From contig JAKZAN010000007.1 in assembly GCA_023053545.1 (NCBI GenBank), positions 6,696,001 to 6,760,000 on the forward strand: a DNA stretch of 64,000 bases, in the 5' to 3' direction. Position 1 is the first letter of the stretch. Every line of letters starts with the position of its first letter. The position numbers were made by a program, and so were the translations under genes. The DNA comes from Lepidurus packardi. Its lineage: Eukaryota > Arthropoda > Branchiopoda > Notostraca > Triopsidae. The notes under the pieces were generated by a model that saw only the letters and a program-made list of their open reading frames with translations, made no database searches and was not told where the DNA came from. This document shows, piece by piece, positions 61,891 through 64,000 of this stretch.

Positions 61891-62572
61891 CTATTCCTAC
61901 AAAATTTTCTTTGCTTGTGGCAAAACATGCTTTGGTACAGATTTGCTTTTGCGTAAAATTTTGCTGGGGTATATGAGCCGAAGCAGCCCCGAAAGCTTCT
62001 GGGAGCAATTAACACCCTGCCTGGATTTCTTTGTCGGAGGAATCCCTTGCTGATCCCCGACGTTGTTGACAGTACGAGGTGATAGCTGGTGAAAAGCTGA
62101 GGTTAAGAAAGAAGGTGCTACAAAGACTCAGAGCTCATTACAGAAGAATTTTTGGTATAAAAAAATGTATATCCCGTAGGAAAAAGTTGCGGTAGGTTAA
62201 AATGCATTAAATCTGATATTTACTTCTGTGGTTAACTTTATGTGCGTTTAGACCTAATAAACATTCAATATTACGTAAATTGAGAATGAATTTTATTCAA
62301 TCACATTTGTGTTAGCATAATCTTCGCAGCAATACGAGTATATGAATATTTCACTTAAGTTTTACTCGAAATAACTGCCATGTGTACAGCATTTTCATTC
62401 CGGTCTAAATTTAAAGGAAAAAAACATCAGTAAACACGATTTCTACTGCAGTATTACTTCAAAACTTCACGTAACACTGCATTAAACATACTGTTTAACT
62501 TAAGTAGAAAGTCAGACTTTTTCGTACTAAGTTCATTAGGTGTTTTTGCCCCTTTCTAACATGACGCTGGGA

Positions 62573-62700
62573 CTAGACGCAAAATCGTAGGCAAGGTTCA
62601 TAGTTCTTACAAGTTCCTTCGGGAGCATTAGCGCCCCGCGTCATATTGTACGTTTTAAACTTGCGAAGACAAATCCGAAAAGCCAAGGTAAAATTCTGCT
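62573..62700 (+). repeat. diverged copy of the leader exon of the 32.5-kb small membrane protein gene
   Basis: Shares ATCGTAGGCAAGGTTCATAG, CAAGTTC, TCCGAAAAGCCAA and the donor-like AAGGTAA..ATTCTGC with 32,270-32,400, in the same order. No coding exon follows. Confidence 0.75.
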
Positions 62701-62797
62701 CTGCCTAAACCGATGTTGGGTACATTTTGTATATGGTACAGATGTTCTCTATGGGATATATACGAAAAGGGGGAAGTGATGGTCAGGTAATAAGGTT

Positions 62798-62836
62798 AAG
62801 GATGCTGGTCAAGGATGCTGGTCAAGGATGCTGGTT
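62798..62836. repeat. 13-bp tandem repeat, three copies
   Basis: AAGGATGCTGGTC three times, the last ending GGTT. Confidence 0.9.
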
Positions 62837-64000
62837 AAGGAAGTTATTACAAGATTCTTAGGAAAGGTCAGAAAGGGACAAGGATAATCTAATAAGGAAG
62901 AGAGGGTCATCAAAACAAGACACTTTTAAATCATCAAGAATGCAAGGTTATACTAATTAACAAATCACTACAGAATTCCCGATACGCATCATCGGTTCTC
63001 TCATCGTTTCATTGTCCTTGCAACACTCGTTCTGATATATATTTTGCCATAAAATGGTCATTTATTATTTCGGTTATTTGGTTAGATTACATAATTACTT
63101 TCAAAGAATCACGAATCCGTTCCCTTTCGAAACTTGTGTTCAGTTCCGGTTTGCGTTAATTATATTGAAAGATAACCAAACTGTGACACATCCATGTTGT
63201 TCATTTTCGGAAAGTAGACTTTTTCCGAAGCGAAGAAATATGTTTTACCAAGCTTGAACCGTTCCAATGTATATTAGGTGTAGCACCTAGCACCATCACA
63301 AATTCTTGTTAGAAAGAGAGAAATAGATAAAAGAAGGATTAGGGAGGGTAGGGAAAAGGAAAAAGGACCGCTTGCCCAGAAGGAAACTAAGATTTTTACG
63401 CATATTTTTCCGCTGTAGTATTGTGACTGATGAATGTTTTGGCTTGTCATCCGTGTTGGGGGCTGCAGCACGGCATCTGAAATATTTTTTTTTCAAACTT
63501 CATAAGCCGAGCTAAAACGGGCGCGCTCAAATTTTGCAAGTATAATGAGCGCGATTGCTCCACTTTTTCATAAATTTGCGAACGCGCACTGAAACGAAAT
63601 GAGCGCACGACTGCTGCGCCATCTGATGTCGGATTTCCATAGTAAATGCCAAATGCATCTACCATCTATAGCACCCACCACCAGACCGTTGGGTGTTTTT
63701 GGGGGGTGGGGGGGGCCCACGGCCGGTGTTCCGCGGATCTATAACAAACAGACTGAAACCGACTTTGCGGTTCGGGAATGCGGGTTCCAAACAGGCCATA
63801 TGTTTCAAACATTTGAAACTGTAAGCGAGCTAAACTATTTTTGTACTTTAAGTAAAAAAGTGACGTAGTTTCCAAGTTCACACGGGCATTCCCGTTAATT
63901 TAAGTAGATCAGCGCACACCGATTGATTCTTCTTTAACCCAATTTGGAACCAGGTAAAGGGATTATAAATTATATATATGCAACAGCGGGCCTGAATAAA

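Larger units (their letters stand above)
61891..64000. other. right-hand spacer
   Basis: Apart from the leader copy and the 13-bp repeat, no supported gene. A G-rich run lies near 63,698-63,718. A 28-bp match to 35,788-35,810 (GGACCGCTTGCCCAGAA) lies at 63,355-63,382. Confidence 0.5.

Overview
The window is eukaryotic and looks like an arthropod, most likely a branchiopod crustacean such as Daphnia (inference). The reasons are compact spliced genes with GT..AG introns mostly of 50-110 bp, arthropod-type orthologues (IA-2, vigilin, mRpL20, Pellino), a P2X receptor (known to be absent from Drosophila and C. elegans), a Bel/Pao retrotransposon and Tnp2-like DNA transposons.

Region 1 (1-25.5 kb) is ordinary single-copy gene territory. 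The IA-2/PTPRN-like dense-core-vesicle protein gene runs on the minus strand from a signal-peptide exon at 14.77 kb off the left edge. Vigilin, a multi-KH RNA-binding protein, follows on the minus strand at 16.6-21.9 kb; its 15 coding exons sum to exactly 1,280 codons plus stop. mRpL20 (mitochondrial ribosomal bL20m, minus) lies head-to-head with a complete P2X ATP-gated channel gene (plus).

Region 2 (25.5-34 kb) is decayed and repetitive. It holds a dead fragment of a Cdk12-like N-terminus joined to a second copy of mRpL20 that has lost exon 1, then a GAGACC array, a minisatellite and about 105 TA dinucleotides. A small two-exon gene for a single-pass membrane protein sits at 32.5 kb.

Region 3 (33.99-57.4 kb) is the unusual part. 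A near-perfect inverted repeat about 12.9 kb long (arms 33,992-40.44 kb and 40.44-46,894) carries, in mirror image, the 3' part of Pellino and a Tnp2-type DNA transposon copy. A Bel/Pao element (46,895-50,830) with matching LTRs but an in-frame loss of most of RT/RNase H follows directly. A second palindrome (50,700-57,365) made of the same transposon comes next. Both palindromes turn around inside the same GC-rich 33-bp tandem repeats at the transposon terminus, but in different registers. The transposon carries, besides a truncated transposase, two divergent TATA-driven genes with a shared leader exon (one ends in a segment resembling the TAP/NXF RNA-binding domain) and an unrecognised two-exon gene.

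Region 4 (57.4-64 kb): after a 100-N gap, the same transposase resumes in a longer form that includes the zinc ribbon and first candidate catalytic Asp, but it is broken by many one-base indels. It lies head-to-head with a BEN-domain gene with duplicated exons, followed by a MITE-like fragment and a stray copy of the leader of the 32.5 kb small-membrane-protein gene. Whether the palindromes are real or partly assembly artefacts is the main open question.
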